Shown: one piece after another, positions 36,660-48,375 of the stretch | How positions within the stretch are numbered: position 1 is the first letter of the stretch | How the letters are laid out: every line of letters begins with the position of its first letter | Origin: Dichomitus squalens LYAD-421 SS1 | Lineage: Eukaryota; Basidiomycota; Agaricomycetes; Polyporales; Polyporaceae | Assembly (NCBI RefSeq): GCF_000275845.1 | Contig: NW_006766898.1 | Coordinates: 40,317 to 104,316, forward strand | DNA length: 64,000 bases | Reading direction: 5' to 3' | Program-made: the position numbers and the translations under genes | Notes under the pieces: generated by a model | Told to the model about the DNA's origin: nothing | Databases searched by the model: none | Seen by the model: only the letters and a program-made list of their open reading frames with translations

Positions 36660-38382
36660 TTATGCGCTCGAGGAGGCATCTCGCATGGTGGCGGTACGCT
36701 CCGCATGCTGCCATCTCGCAACCTGAACCATATGTAGTTGACATTGAACGTTGTCCCAAGTAGTCTCTCCCCTTCCGGCATCTGCATCAGCACCCGTCGT
36801 CTGGGCAATCTGGAGGTGGAGAAAGCGTCGATCGATGAAGAGTGCAGTCAAAGAGCAGTCCTCGCTGAACATATCCTCTATGGAGAGTGTGGAAAGTGAA
36901 TGGTTCAGGGTAGGATATTCGGAGAGGATGGATGTGTTGCGTAAGTCGATTTTTACACGGGCAAGTTTCAGTATCTGGAGTCTAGGGAAGCTTGTCGCCA
37001 ATAGAACAAGGGAGGATGGAGTAAGGTAGGGAGCCGTTCCTTCCTCACTCTGCGATGGGGTCCAGAAATCGCAGAATGACAATTCTGTTAGGTTCGGCCA
37101 GACACTTGCAGCCATTCGGATGTCCGTGTCACTCACGGTGAGCAACAGGCATAGAGCGATTACACCAAGTGACTGGAGATTGTGCAAGCGGAAGAGTGGT
37201 CCGAGCGCGCTGGAGAACGACTGAGATTCGGGGCCAGGTACAGCTTGTCTCGCCGCGTCCAAAGCACGAATACGCAATTGCAAGACTTCCATGGAGGGAA
37301 AGCAACGCGCCCATACGGCGCAGCTGTCTCGAAGATTCCGGATGTCGGCTGTGAAATAGCCATAGATTCTCAAACGTTGAAGGACTGGCCCAATAAGGAG
37401 AGAACAGAAGCGATTGTCGGCGGGATGCCTTGCGATATGCAGCGTCCGTAAAGAGCTGAACTCGATGGCGGTCTGAGTGGAAAAGTCCTGGATGGACCCT
37501 TGGATGGAGGTCAGATATAGTTCTGCGAGATTGGGCAGCTGAGAAAGGGCATGCAGGTCCGCAATGTCCACTTTACCGACTGTGAACACGCGTAAAGATT
37601 GTAGCTTCGACACGGATAGACATAGTGAGGAGGGCTCCATATTGGAATTGAGAGTGAGCTGCGAGATATGAATGGCGTTCGAAGAAATGAGGTGAAGAGT
37701 CGATCGTATGCATGACTGCCATTCCCGTCGCGAGTCGTCGCTCAAGCCAGACCGACGGAGGGAACTTGAGGAGATGGTCAACGACTCAATGGACGGGGAT
37801 AGGAGACTCAATATGCTTGTCGATTGGGGTGATTCGATCGTCCAGGAAAGCCTGCGTACGTGCGGCAACAAGGGTGTCCCTCCGCAGAGTACACCTAAGT
37901 ACACCCACGTCGAGGGAGCGATGGACCTTGACTCGGGCGACCAGTAAAACCCAGCGTCGTTCAATGATTGAACAAACTCCGCATGTATGCGGAATCGTTG
38001 CCATTCGTTGGGAAGAATAGCCCCATCGATCATCTGGTCAAACAGCATACAAATATGTGAGACAAGGCACCTCCAACGGAATGCGGCTACTCACGGATAG
38101 GTCGCTTGTAGACCCTTGCTCTTCGCCGATAGTTCCGACTCTCACAAAAGCGGATAACAGATGCAGGAGGGGGAACATGCTCGGAAGGCTCCGCCATATG
38201 GCCCGTAGCGCTGGCCGATGGAACGGCTTGCACACTCTTGCGAGATCGACCAATGTGTTCTTCAGCTTAGCCGGTTCTGCGCAAGGCAAGGCCCACAGAG
38301 GCCCCAGTGCGGCAGGGTCGAGGTTATCGAATATTATAGGAAGTATGTCCTCGTTGAGCCAAAATTTGTCACTCGAGACCAT
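36660..38382 (-). CDS. F-box / leucine-rich-repeat-like protein
   Basis: Exons 38382-38095 and 38033-36660 encode 553 residues. The N-terminal ~75 residues form an F-box-like unit (LNEDILPIIFDNL, LARVCKPFHRPALRAIW, then FPLLHLL). The next conserved block of these mushroom F-box proteins is PNEWQRFRIHAEFVQSLN. Leucine-rich strands follow (LPHVRRLSW, IESLTIS, LQSLRVFTVG, LPNLAELYLTSI, FSSLRTLHIARHP, FPRLQILKLARVKI). This is an adaptor expected to bring substrates to SCF ubiquitin ligases through Skp1; substrate unknown. F-box genes of this type form a large, fast-changing family in Agaricomycetes. A paralogue lies at 56274-58092. Confidence 0.8.
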
Positions 38383-38623
38383 GGTGGTGGGTCGAAGGTG
38401 AGTTCGCAGCTTCCGGCTACCGCAGCAGCCGCCCTACATTGGTGCATACAACGGTTCGCGACTGTTATGGTAACTCATCTTGAGCTGACTACTGTTTGAA
38501 CGATAGCAACGGAGGTCGGAATGATGTCCGCTCGATTTGTAGATTGGTAACTCCTCTCAAGACATCGATCGTACTGAACGAGCGTCTCACATAGGCTACT
38601 GAGAGGCCAAAGTAAACCTTATA

Positions 38624-40917
38624 TCACGAGTCTAGATTACACTGGCCCGGCCGCAGCGCACACCACATCGGTTGCAACTGAATGGCTTTTACGCCCCTCT
38701 GCCTCATCCGGAACGCAACATCGTGCAGACGAGGGAGTGCCTCAGAGCCGTTGCCCCCCGGCCCGGTCCAAAACACCTCGGCAGAGGCGGCGGCGCGCGG
38801 CCAGACGATAGGATCGAGGTTCTCTGGGCCGGATTGCTCTGTCCAGAGGGCTTGCTCGCCTGTGTAATGTTGATTCTAGGCTCGAATGAGACGTTGACGC
38901 TGAGTCGAAATACGTACCGCCGAGCACCAGATGGGCCTGGGAGGCTGAAATGTTCGCTTGGGGATCGAAGGTGTATGCCTGGGAGGACGTCGGATCGGTA
39001 TCGGAGCCAGCGACAAAACCGTCAAGCGTGCTAGCATACCTTCTGCCATGTCTTGAAGGGATCACACCAACTATTACTGTACGACGGTAGTCAGAAGCAC
39101 CGCCTCGAAGGCGAGTGGGGTGAGATCTACGTACGCCACATCGTCTCCGATCCACTCTCCTGCGCCGCAATCCAGATAGAAGTAGTCGGACGGGGCGTGA
39201 ACAAGACGGAAGTTCTTCTCCGCGACTGCCGCAGCGTTCATGGACGAGATCCAAACTCTGTTCCAACGTCAGATCCTTGTGCAATAACTCAATCCCTCGA
39301 AGACAACTCACAGGACAACTGTCTCGTTTGAGAGCGTGACATTGTGATCCAATACCATCTCTGTAAAAATGCCCAGGGCTAGTTAAGAAACTCGTCCAAA
39401 GCCTGGCAATATGGCACGCACCTTCCCATACGGCAGGCGTCTTCCCTGCCGCCTTCAACGCCCCGTGCGTCGTCTGCGTGAAGACACTTAGTGCCTGCTC
39501 GAGCGTCCGTCCAGTCGAGGTCAGGTCCGCCTGGGTTTCCGAGTCCTGTGCGTAGCACTCCGTGTTCAGCTCATCGCCTCCGGTGCTCAAGACCGTCGAT
39601 GGAAACATCTTGGCGACAGCGGTGAACATCTTGGCGGTGAAATTAGCCACCGTGGCCGATGCGAGACGAAGCTGGCCGGCGGGAGGTTCTGCGTTTGATG
39701 ATACGTCAGCCTTTGTGTGACCATACTGAAAAGCAAGGGGAGAGGAGGGTAATGACCGTTCGCGAAGGTGGTCCATGGAGAGGCCTCGGCGCACGCAACG
39801 TACTCGGGGTGCGCGGCCCCGATGATAGCGGTGTGGCCGGGTGTATCAATTTCCTTCAGAGATACGACTTAGCTTTACTCTTGTGGCACTATGGGAGCAT
39901 ACACGTACCACCATGACGTCAATGCCACGCTGGATACCAACCAAGAGGGTGTGAGCTCGAGCAAAGTCAGGATCAAATGGTAGCATCTCACGGCGCCAGC
40001 GTAGTCGACAATGTCCTGAACGTCGCTTGGGGAGTACACCATGCTGGGGTCGTACGCGCCTGCATTCGCGAGCTCGGTGAACCCAGGGATGACCAGCGGG
40101 AAACTTTGGCTGTCGGTAACATGCCAGTGGAATTGGCTCATCTATGCAACATTCAGCACAGAGACAGGACTTCCAAAGAAGACGCCACACCTTGACCAGA
40201 CTCATGGCGTCAAGCGTACGCATGATATCCGCAACAGGGAAGCTGTAGATGTAGGCGCTTGAGTCTCTCGGACCGAGAGTGAGACCTTGCACATGCACTC
40301 ACAAATTCCGCGAAGTGTCCAGCATGAGGCCTCGCCAGGGCTGAACGCGCATACCATCGGCTTCATCCACTCGGATACTGTGAAGAAACACTCACGTATG
40401 CAGGCGCATCGGTGATAGAAATGGGTGCCTCTACGGTGTAGATCTGACCCGACCATTCGTAGAAAAGCTGCGAGAAAGTCGTGAGGCCACGAAGCAGCCC
40501 GAGCGTCGAGTTCGCAGTAAGCGTAGCCGTCGAACCGTCCGCAGGGATGTCCAATATGTACTCCTCGCTCCGAGTTCCGAGCGCCAACCTCGACTCCTCT
40601 GTGATGCTCCGCACGGTCGCGCCCTTGGAGAGCGAGAGCTGAAGTGTTTTGAGCGACTTCGCCGTCTTGAGGGCGCTGCTGTCCGAAGACCCACGACCGA
40701 CGACGAGCCGTCCAAGCTTGTCGTTCTGCAAGAAAGACTTGGTGCGCGATACGGCGTCCGACAGGTCCGAAGGCGGGTGCTGCACGCTGACATGGATGTC
40801 GAAGTCTGAGGCGAGCTTCAATGCAGTCGAACCAGTCTCCAAGGAGCGGGGCTGGGGCCAGAGACCGAAGACACCAGCCGCAGGTGCGAGCGCGAGCAAG
40901 AGGGAGAGGAACCTCAT
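38624..40917 (-). CDS. secreted GH20 beta-N-acetylhexosaminidase (downstream copy)
   Basis: The ATG at 40917 starts a signal peptide (MRFLSLLLALAPAAGVFG) followed by the GH20 N-domain opening LWPQPRS. The usual later blocks are all present over many small exons: FHWHVTDSQSFPL, a DTPGHTAII strand in the catalytic barrel, STGGDELNTECY with the catalytic Asp-Glu pair, KTPAVWEG, VWISS, then LGGEQALWTEQSGPENLDP and WPRAAASAEVFWTG, ending PMWCALRPGQC. The splice from LGG to EQALW uses a donor GTACGT. The stop is at 38624. The enzyme removes terminal N-acetylglucosamine from chitin oligomers or glycans outside the cell. It is a paralogue of 42778-44821, same strand, about 1.9 kb away. Confidence 0.9.
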
Positions 40918-41501
40918 CTTGACAGTGAAGGCGACCAAATGGAAGCTCGAGGCGAACGATGCACGGCCTCAGCAGATATATAGAATACCATGCTTCGCTG
41001 ATGGGCAGGGAGGGTCAGTCGGCTCGAGACTCTTTGGTTCGCAGAAGCCCGCCGCCCACCTGACCGCCGAGGCGATAGCCTCCACTTCCTCCCAAAAATA
41101 CCATCGAACGCCTGGCCAAGGAGGATGTCACGTACATATGGTCGATGGGCTTCAAGGAACATCTCCGCGTGGGCCTTGCTGTCAGAAGTATGCGTAGATA
41201 ACGGAATGGGCGGCCGGCTCGAAGCTCAAATGGACGCGACGTCGTTATCGACGATACGGAATGAGCATTCGCCCGGCATATCTTCGAGTAGTGTGAGACG
41301 ACGAAGGGGGGATTAAAGAGTTGGTATCAAAGCCGATTGTGGGCAGGATGGCTGCTGGAGACGGAGACATCGAGCTCAACGCATCCATTGATCCAAGGGA
41401 GCACCTAGTGAGACAGGCGCCCATATATGAAGTACGCTCTCGGCTGTAGACCACCGCGCTCAGCTCGCTACAGGGACGTTCTGAGATCCTGGTCCATTGC
41501 C
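40918..41501. promoter_or_regulatory. divergent promoter region, GH20 / conserved small gene
   Basis: 584 bp between the start of the downstream GH20 gene (minus) and the start of the small conserved gene (plus). It must hold both promoters; apart from the TATA box listed below no element was recognised. Confidence 0.5.
40976..40984 (-). promoter_or_regulatory. TATA-like box of GH20 gene
   Basis: CTATATATC on the minus strand lies about 60 bp upstream of the GH20 ATG at 40917. Position and sequence fit a core TATA element. Confidence 0.5.
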
Positions 41502-42377
41502 ATGCCGCCACACTTCCTCACAAGCAACTTCCGCGTCGCCTTTGAGGAGTATTTTAAGCCCGACCAGCAACGCGCCTCCGTCGACAACCTCATCGCATAC
41601 ATCGAGGAGGTGCGCGGCATGTCCGAGGAGCGGCGGCGCGACCTCGACATCCTCCGGCCCCAGGACACGACCCAAGAGCAGATCGACGCGCGCATCGCCG
41701 CGTACCTCGACAAGTGCTACTGGCAGCTGGCGCAGTTCTACAGGGTGAGTGCCCCGCACCGACCTCGGGCTCCCGCGTGTCCCTCACACCGCATGCACGC
41801 ACGCACGTAGAGAGCGAAGGGCGTCTGACTTGGAAACTTGCACAGTACTCTGTCCCGTGCCGCATCGCAGAGGCCGAGCCGAGCCTGCGCGAGGTCGTCC
41901 GGTACGCGCAGACCAAGGGCGGGAAGAAGGACGTCGCGCCCGAGCTCTTCCTCGCCGTCGCGATCCACAAGGTCCCGGGCAAGGAAGAAGAGGCGAACGC
42001 GCTCTTCTCGTCTGCCTTCGCTCACTTCGACGAGCACGGGCAGCCCGGGCTTGGGCCGCGGTCGGAGCTGTGGGCACGGGCTGCTTGGGCACGACTGCTG
42101 AGGCGGACGGGAAAGGTGCGCGAGGCAGAGGCGCAGGAGCAAACTATCGTGTGGGTATTCCTGCTCTGTTCTGTTTACTTTCCCCCGTTCCTGATCGACC
42201 TCCGATTTTCTTAGTGATTGGATCGTGTCACACCCAGCGGTATTGACCCCGGCGAAGCTCAGCGTCCTCGTCAAGGATGACGGAGACGAGGGCGTCCTCG
42301 GTAACATCGGCGAGTATCCGGAGGTAAAGCTCGCAATTGAGAAGGCCCGCCAACGTGGTAGGAGCACCGAAGATTGA
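41502..42377 (+). CDS. small conserved hypothetical protein
   Basis: Three exons, 41502-41744, 41846-42150 and 42215-42377, give an exact frame of 236 residues starting MPPHFLTSNFRVAFEEYF. The sequence is polar, helical and soluble, without signal peptide or membrane span. Visible segments include DNLIAYIEEVRGMSEERRRD, a K-G-G-K-K stretch before DVAPELFLAVAIHKVPG, and RAAWARLLRRTGKVREAEAQE. The helix pairs around SELWARAAWARLLRR and the VREAEAQE end suggest a TPR-like helical scaffold, but no repeat is clear. Function unknown. It sits on the opposite strand between the two GH20 genes. Codon use and clean splicing make it a real gene. Confidence 0.7.
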
Positions 42378-42777
42378 TGCCAGAGATCGTGTGTATGTGC
42401 ACATTGCCTTCCCTGTGCGACGCTGCTTCGTGTGGATTGGATGGATAGTATACCCCGCTGTTCCTTTGGCTCACCCAATGGCCCACCTCTGTGCGAATCA
42501 CGTCGGGACCTTGTTAAGTGACCTCGCTACTATCACAACGGCACTGCCCACAACTACAGAAATCGATGAGGCGCTACATATGTCTTTCCAGCGAGGGTGA
42601 GCAGTCAACGACACCAATTTGGCCAGCATGACTGAACAAAACAAGCACTGCTTCCCAACGATGAAGTGAGAAGGAATGGCAACGCCATTACCATGTTCAT
42701 TATGAAACAGGTAGTTCGGGTACAAGCTTCGAGTAGTGTAAGGACAGGCTCAGTTGTTCACTTTTTTTTACGAGCGC
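42378..42777. other. convergent 3' region
   Basis: 400 bp between convergent gene ends. Nothing coding recognised apart from an eight-base T run near 42761. Confidence 0.5.
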
Positions 42778-44821
42778 TCACGCAGTAAGATCGCAAGCCC
42801 CCGGGCGCAGCGCACACCACTCGGGCTGGAGCGAGATCGTCTTCACGCCACGGGTACGGAACCGGTACGACACGTCGTGCAGACGCGGGAGCGCCGTGCT
42901 GATGTTGCCCCCGGGCCCGGTCCAGAAGAGCTCTGCGGATGACGCGGCGCGGGGCCAGATGGTGTCGTCGAGGTTCTCGGGGCCGGATTGCTCCGCCCAC
43001 AGGAGGTGCTGGCCGCCCAGGATGAGCGCGGCCTCGTCGGTGGTGAGGTTCGCGGTGGGGTTGAAGGAGTAGGAGAGCTGCCAGGACTTGAAAGGGTCGC
43101 ACCAGGAGTTGCCGGTAGGGAAGTCGCCGACCCAGGCGCCGTGGCCGCAGTCCTGCGAAAGGGGGGACCGTGGTATTAGACTCTTGATGACGATGGTGGG
43201 AATCAGTAACAGAGACGTACGAGGTAGAAGTAGTCCGAGGCGGCGTGGATGATCTTGAAGCCCTTCTCCGCAACAGCCTTTACATTTTCAGACGAGATCC
43301 AAACAAGGACCGGGCTCTCCTTGCTAATCGTGACATTGTGAACGAGGACCATCTCTGCAAATCGTTGAGAATTTGCAAAGTAGGATCCTGGTGGAAGCGA
43401 CTCACCCTCCCAGACCGCGGGAGTCTTCCCCTTGACCTCGAGTGCCTTGTGGGTGACCTGGGTGAACTGATCGAGCGCCTGCTCGAGCGTGCTGCCGGTC
43501 GCGTTGAGGGCAGCCTGGGTAGGCTCATCGATATCGTAGCAGGCCGTGTTCAGCTCGTCGCCTCCCGTGCTAAACAGCGTCGAGGGGAACAACTCCGACG
43601 CCGCGGTGAAGAGGTCGGCGATATAGTTGGTCACTGTCGAGTTGGCCAAGCGTAGCTGACCGGCAGGAGGCTCTGAATCACATCAACATAAGTCGCCACA
43701 AGGATACTTTCCGGATACATACCGTTGGCGTAGGTCCCCCAGGGAGTCGCGCCAGGACAAGCAACGAAATCGGGGTGTGCCTCCGCAATGATCGCAGTGT
43801 GCCCAGGCGTGTCGATCTCGACCATCACATCGATTCCACGCTGTACACCAAGGCAATGCATCAGCGATTTCGAATATCATAATCAAAAAAAGGTCTGCGC
43901 AACGGCAGTCTGAGATACGGTGATAGCGGATGCAGGACTTACTGCGCCAGCGTATGCAACGATGTCCTGCACATCACTGGGGCTGTACACCTGGGATGAT
44001 GAGTACGCGCCCTTCGCGGCGAGGTCGGTGAACCCGGGGATCTCGAGAGGGAAGGACTGGCTGTCGACGACGTGCCAGTGGAACTGGTTCAGCTTGACCC
44101 AGCTCATGGCGTCAAGTGTGCGCTTAATGTCCGCGACGGGGAAGCTGTCGGCGAATCCTGTCAAGAACTGGCCAAAACAAGTAGACGTATCTGACATACA
44201 AGTTCCTCGCCGTATCGAGCATGAATCCGCGGTACGGCTGCGTGCATCATGATCAGCCTCGTCTCTCCTCAAACAACTCGCTCGGAGGACACGCACGTAG
44301 GCAGGAGAGTCCTCAATCGTCACAGGCGTTTCAATCGCGTACGTCGTACCATCATACGCGTACCACAGCTGGCCGAACGTCGTCAAACCCCTCAGCAAAC
44401 CCAGCGTGGAGTTCGCCGTCAGCGTAGCCGCCGAGCCGTCCGCGGGCACGGTCAGGTGGTACGCCTCGTCCCGATCAGCGGGGGCCTTTTGCGCCTCGCT
44501 CGTGATGGGCTTCCACGCTGCCCCCTTCTCGAGCGAGACAGTGAGCTTCGAGAGCGTCTTCGCCTGGGCGAACGACTTCGCGTCGCTCGCCCCGCGCCCG
44601 ACGACGAGGCGGGCCAGCTTGTCCTTGGCGAGGTACGACTGGGTGCGCCCGACGGCGGCCTGGACGTCGGAGGGGACGCCGTGGCCAGAGACGATGATCT
44701 GGAAGTTAGGCGCGAGGCGAAGCGTGTTGTTTCCGGTGTTGATCGTCCGAGGTTGGGGCCAGAGGGCGGCCACGGGCGAGTACACTGCGGCGAAGAGAGA
44801 GACGAGCGCGAGAAGTTTCAT
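42778..44821 (-). CDS. secreted GH20 beta-N-acetylhexosaminidase (upstream copy)
   Basis: The ATG at 44821 begins a signal peptide (MKLLALVSLFAAVYS) and then LWPQPRT. Blocks in order: RLVVGRGASD, NSTLGLLRGLTTFGQLWYA, FHWHVVDSQSFPLEIPGF, DVMVEIDTPGHTAIIAEAHP, EPPAGQLRLANSTV, STGGDELNTACYD (catalytic Asp-Glu), KTPAVWEG, VLVWISSENVKAV, GGQHLLWAEQSGPENLDD, WPRAASSAELFWTG and EWCALRPGACD. The stop at 42778 follows DLTA. It is a complete, probably active secreted hexosaminidase for chitin breakdown or cell-wall remodelling. Every block has a match in the neighbouring copy, so the pair arose by duplication. Confidence 0.9.
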
Positions 44822-45957
44822 GGCGAAGAAAGTCTGGCCCGATAGGAAGGAGAAAGAAAGGAGGGCGGGGGCCTAGATGACTTGAGCTCGAGCTCGTAGA
44901 AGCCGGAGTGGATGAGGAGAGCCTCCTTCGCTGACGCGGTGGTATATGTACTCTGGGAGCAGGCCCGTCTTGCACATGCGGTACGGGAAATGTTCCGTTG
45001 ATATGGCCACGCTTCCTCGAAATGGGCTCGTTAGCGAACTGGTTGACAGGAAACCGGGTCTGATGCAAAATGCAAAGTGTATCGGCCTCATGATCCCCGT
45101 GGCGAGGCCCCCATCAGGAGCCGGCTGCGCTCCCCCGTGTGGGTCAGTTTGCAAGGTACAGACGTCGAAAGCAAGCAGGATATACATGCATGAGGAGGTA
45201 AGATGATAAGGCGATCGTATGGCTGGGGGAGAAAGAAAGCGCACAAGGCCCGCATGCACAGATATGCTATATCATACGCCGCAACGAGCGCCTCACGTCA
45301 CCAAAAGGAACGCACCAGCTTACAGTACGTACATATCCCGAGATACCAGAGGAAGCCGAAACGGCTTCAAACAAAATCACCCGAAGCAGTTCCTGGCACT
45401 TCGCACTAACCTCCTGAGCAATGCGGCAACACGACATTCATATTATCTCGACCAAAAGTCCCCCCGCCGCACATTCCAGAACAACTTGTTATAGCGTAGG
45501 GCCATCCGGGCATTGCTGGTCATGGTGACCTCGGTTGCATTTTGATTTTGTTTGAGTGCCCTCCGAGATTGATTCAAATATATTGATGGTGTAATTCCAT
45601 CGGCCAGCGCGCGCCCTCAACGCGCCTTCCTATACATATGAACCTTGTAACCTTGTTCCTCAACAGGCTGTGGTCGGGCTCCGCCCTCCCTTCGGCCGCT
45701 TAGCTCAGAACTCTGTTCCTCTGGGACTCACGTGTTCCATACTGATGTACCTGGAGACATTAAACCACGCGAGCTAGCATCCCACCAACCCTACAAACGT
45801 ACTCACTTCACGCGATCAGTAATAATTGAGATAGTTAGAGCCGTGCACATGAACGAATCATATAACACCTCTATCACCAAACACAAAGCAAACAAATCCC
45901 TAAGTTATGTTATCCCCAGACCACCCCGACCAAAGCCCCACACACACACGACGTCGC
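44822..45957. other. intergenic region
   Basis: 1.1 kb containing the upstream region of GH20 (a TATATG-like word near 44945) and the 3' flank of the epsin gene. No coding gene recognised. Confidence 0.5.
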
Positions 45958-48061
45958 TCAGAACAGCAAGTCGTCCAGCCCGTTCGCAGACTGGGACGAA
46001 GCAGGCGGAGCCGCGCTCGCGCTCGCGCCCCCAAACGCCCCGAACCCAGCGGCCGCCGGAGGCTTGCTCTGCCCCGCGCCCCAAAAGGTCGCCTGCGCCT
46101 TCTCCTTCTCCAGATCCTTCATGCTCTTCTGCGGCGCAGCGGGCGCGTTGGGCTTGCTGGCCGCGGACGAGCTGAGCGACAGGTTCCAGAGGTCGTCGAA
46201 GCTGGCCGCCGGCTTCTGCTGCTGCGGGGCCCCACCTCCAAACCCGGGAGACGTCGTCGTCGCACGTGGAGGAGGCGAGGTGGGCTGGAGTGGTCTGTTG
46301 GGGATCAGGGGGGCCCCACCCAACGGAGGAGGTGAGGCCACTAACGGCCGCATCATGTTCTGCGTCGGGACGGCAGGCGGGGACGTATATGGTGTCCGGG
46401 CGGCGCCCGCGGGAGCCCCGGTGGAGAGCAGGTTGAATAGGTTGTTCGCATTCTGGGCGGGGACCTGCGTCTGGGTCGCAGGTGGGGAAAGCGGTTGCGC
46501 CGAGAGCGGTAGAGGGAGCGCCGTGGGTGCTGCAGCAGGGACAGTGTTGAAGAAAGCGTTATTGGTAGGGGCAGCGGAGGGGGGCGCGCTCTGGAAGTCG
46601 TCGAAGTCATCGTCGCCGCCGCCTTGCAGAGGCTGCGAACCGGTCGGAGGGAGCGCTTTCTCAGGAGGTGCCGAAACGGTACTTCCGAAGGCATCGTCGT
46701 CCATGCCCAAGAGGTCGATCACGGGCTGCGCCTTCGGTGGCTCGATAGGGGCGGGGGGAAGCGTTGAAGAACGTTGAGGCGTCGAAGCATGAACTGAAGA
46801 ACTGGTGCCTGCCACGGAGTTCGATCGACGGGGAACGACGTCGTCGTCTCCGGCGTCGTACTCTTGGAAGCCCCTGCGCGCGTTCGAGCCAGAACTTCCG
46901 TATGTTCTGCTCTCGCCGGCGTCGTAGCGGTCATAATCTGCAAAATATTCGAACTCACGTCCAAAACGTCTCCAGAACGTACTCACCACGATCGCCACCG
47001 CTATAGCTGCTGCCTCCGCCCCCACTGTAGCTTCCCCCGCTGTAAAAGCTGTCGCTACCAAAGCCACCGTAGCGTCCACCTCCGGAATTGAAGCTCAAGG
47101 CATCATTCCCGACCCCTGTGTACTTGTGCTTGTTTGCCTTCGCCTTTCGGCGCTCAGTGCGGATCTTCTCGACGTCGCCCAATAGGTCTACGAGTTCCTT
47201 TGACCGGTTGCGTACTAACGACGATAGTTAGCCTCAAGGATAGATATGATGTGACAGCAGTTTGCATGTCGACAAGCCTTCCCATTGAGAACAGGTTCCG
47301 CTCGGATATCTCAGTAGGCCGAACTTGTTCTTGTGCATTCTGCTGATATGCAAACCGCTGGGATATACTGACGCACCATTAATACCCTGATCCTTGCCCT
47401 TCTCGTCAACATAGTAAAAGTTCCTGAGCATCTTGATGGTGCCAATATGGGAACGCGCATCGTCGACGACGCGCTCGCTACCGTTTTTGATCAAATATTC
47501 GAGCAGTTGCAGCGCCTGCAGAGACAAGGTGAATCTGCAGCAAGGGCTAAGAGGAGGTACCAAACCTACTTTGTAGATCTGTCGCCACTGGCGTGCTTCC
47601 TTTTCCATAAACCGTGAATAGATAGCAGGCATAATCTCGTTGAAGTTTTGGCTGTACGGCTTTGAGTTAAGTGCACACTTGGAGAACAACGAGCCAACTC
47701 ACAAATTGAATGTTCTGAGAGCGCGCACAACACATTGGTAAAACGTTGGCACGGACATTGCGGAGCTGTACATACCCTTGGGCGATCTCTTGCATTAGGG
47801 TCGAGCTCGCACCCCTACGCGACTTGAGTCACAATGCCAACCCGCGGAGCGCAAGACACGCACCATGGCTCGTCGTTCGTGGCATCCCTAACCTTGGCCT
47901 CCATTTCACTCACGTTGAAGACGACGTTCTTGGCCTGAGAACCGTGAGCGTCGCGCCCGCGTCAAATCGCAGTCTCGACGACTTACCTGGTTGACCATCG
48001 ACTTGATGTCGTACATAGTGATCTGCGAGAGCGCATTTCCGAGAGACTCGAGGCGGTCCAT
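45958..48061 (-). CDS. epsin-family ENTH-domain endocytic adaptor
   Basis: Multi-exon gene starting at ATG 48061 with a short first exon (MDRLESLGNALSQITMYDIK, then SMVNQ). The ENTH domain covers about the first 150 residues: NVVFNVSEMEAKVRDATNDE, MPAIYSRFMEKEARQWRQIY, ALQLLEYLIKNGSERVVDDA and ELVDLLGDVEKIRTERRKAK. It should bind PtdIns(4,5)P2 and bend membrane. A Gly/Ser/Tyr-rich segment and a long Pro/Ala/Gln-rich disordered tail follow. The tail holds a clathrin-box match (LLGMD), a DFDDF acidic-phenylalanine motif, an SFDDLWNLSL segment and a terminal LDDLLF. I see neither NPF motifs nor ubiquitin-interacting motifs. Role: cargo and clathrin adaptor in endocytosis or Golgi-endosome transport. 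Confidence 0.9.
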
Positions 48062-48375
48062 GGCGGGCAGCGAGCGGGACGGTGGTGGACGTGGACGACG
48101 CTGGGGACGGCGCTATCGGTGTGACTGGCGGTGCGGGCGGGAATCTGCGGGAAACAGTCTGTCTGTATGTAATCACTGTGACCGTCTTGTTGCCTCGGGT
48201 GGATGATGTCACGCAGACCTCCGGTCCGCGAGAGCCTGATCCTGGCGGCATGCGGGGTTACAAAGTCTCTGCGGGGACGCCGCCGGACGCTGTTGTCGCG
48301 TTCGATTCTGACCATCATCCACGTTGTTCTAGTGAATGTCCACCTGCTCATCAGACGGCGAGAGAGCGTGAGCAT

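Noticed and set aside
38742..39794. Long Arg/Ser-rich frame across the GH20 3' part
   Set aside because: It uses GH20 exon DNA partly in another frame. The true GH20 end, after a GTACGT intron, reads EQALWTEQSG to PMWCALRPGQC in a different frame.
41738..42478. 246-codon minus-strand frame antisense to the small conserved gene
   Set aside because: Arg/Pro-rich shadow; the plus-strand three-exon model adds up exactly and has normal amino-acid use.
42758..43273. Arg/Pro-rich 171-codon frame at the end of the second GH20 gene
   Set aside because: Shadow frame of the GH20 terminal exon, which reads GPENLDD and WPRAASSAELFW in the proper frame.
46064..46777. 237-codon plus-strand frame antisense to epsin
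   Set aside because: High-GC, low-complexity coding DNA leaves the opposite strand open; the epsin reading is clearly the real one.
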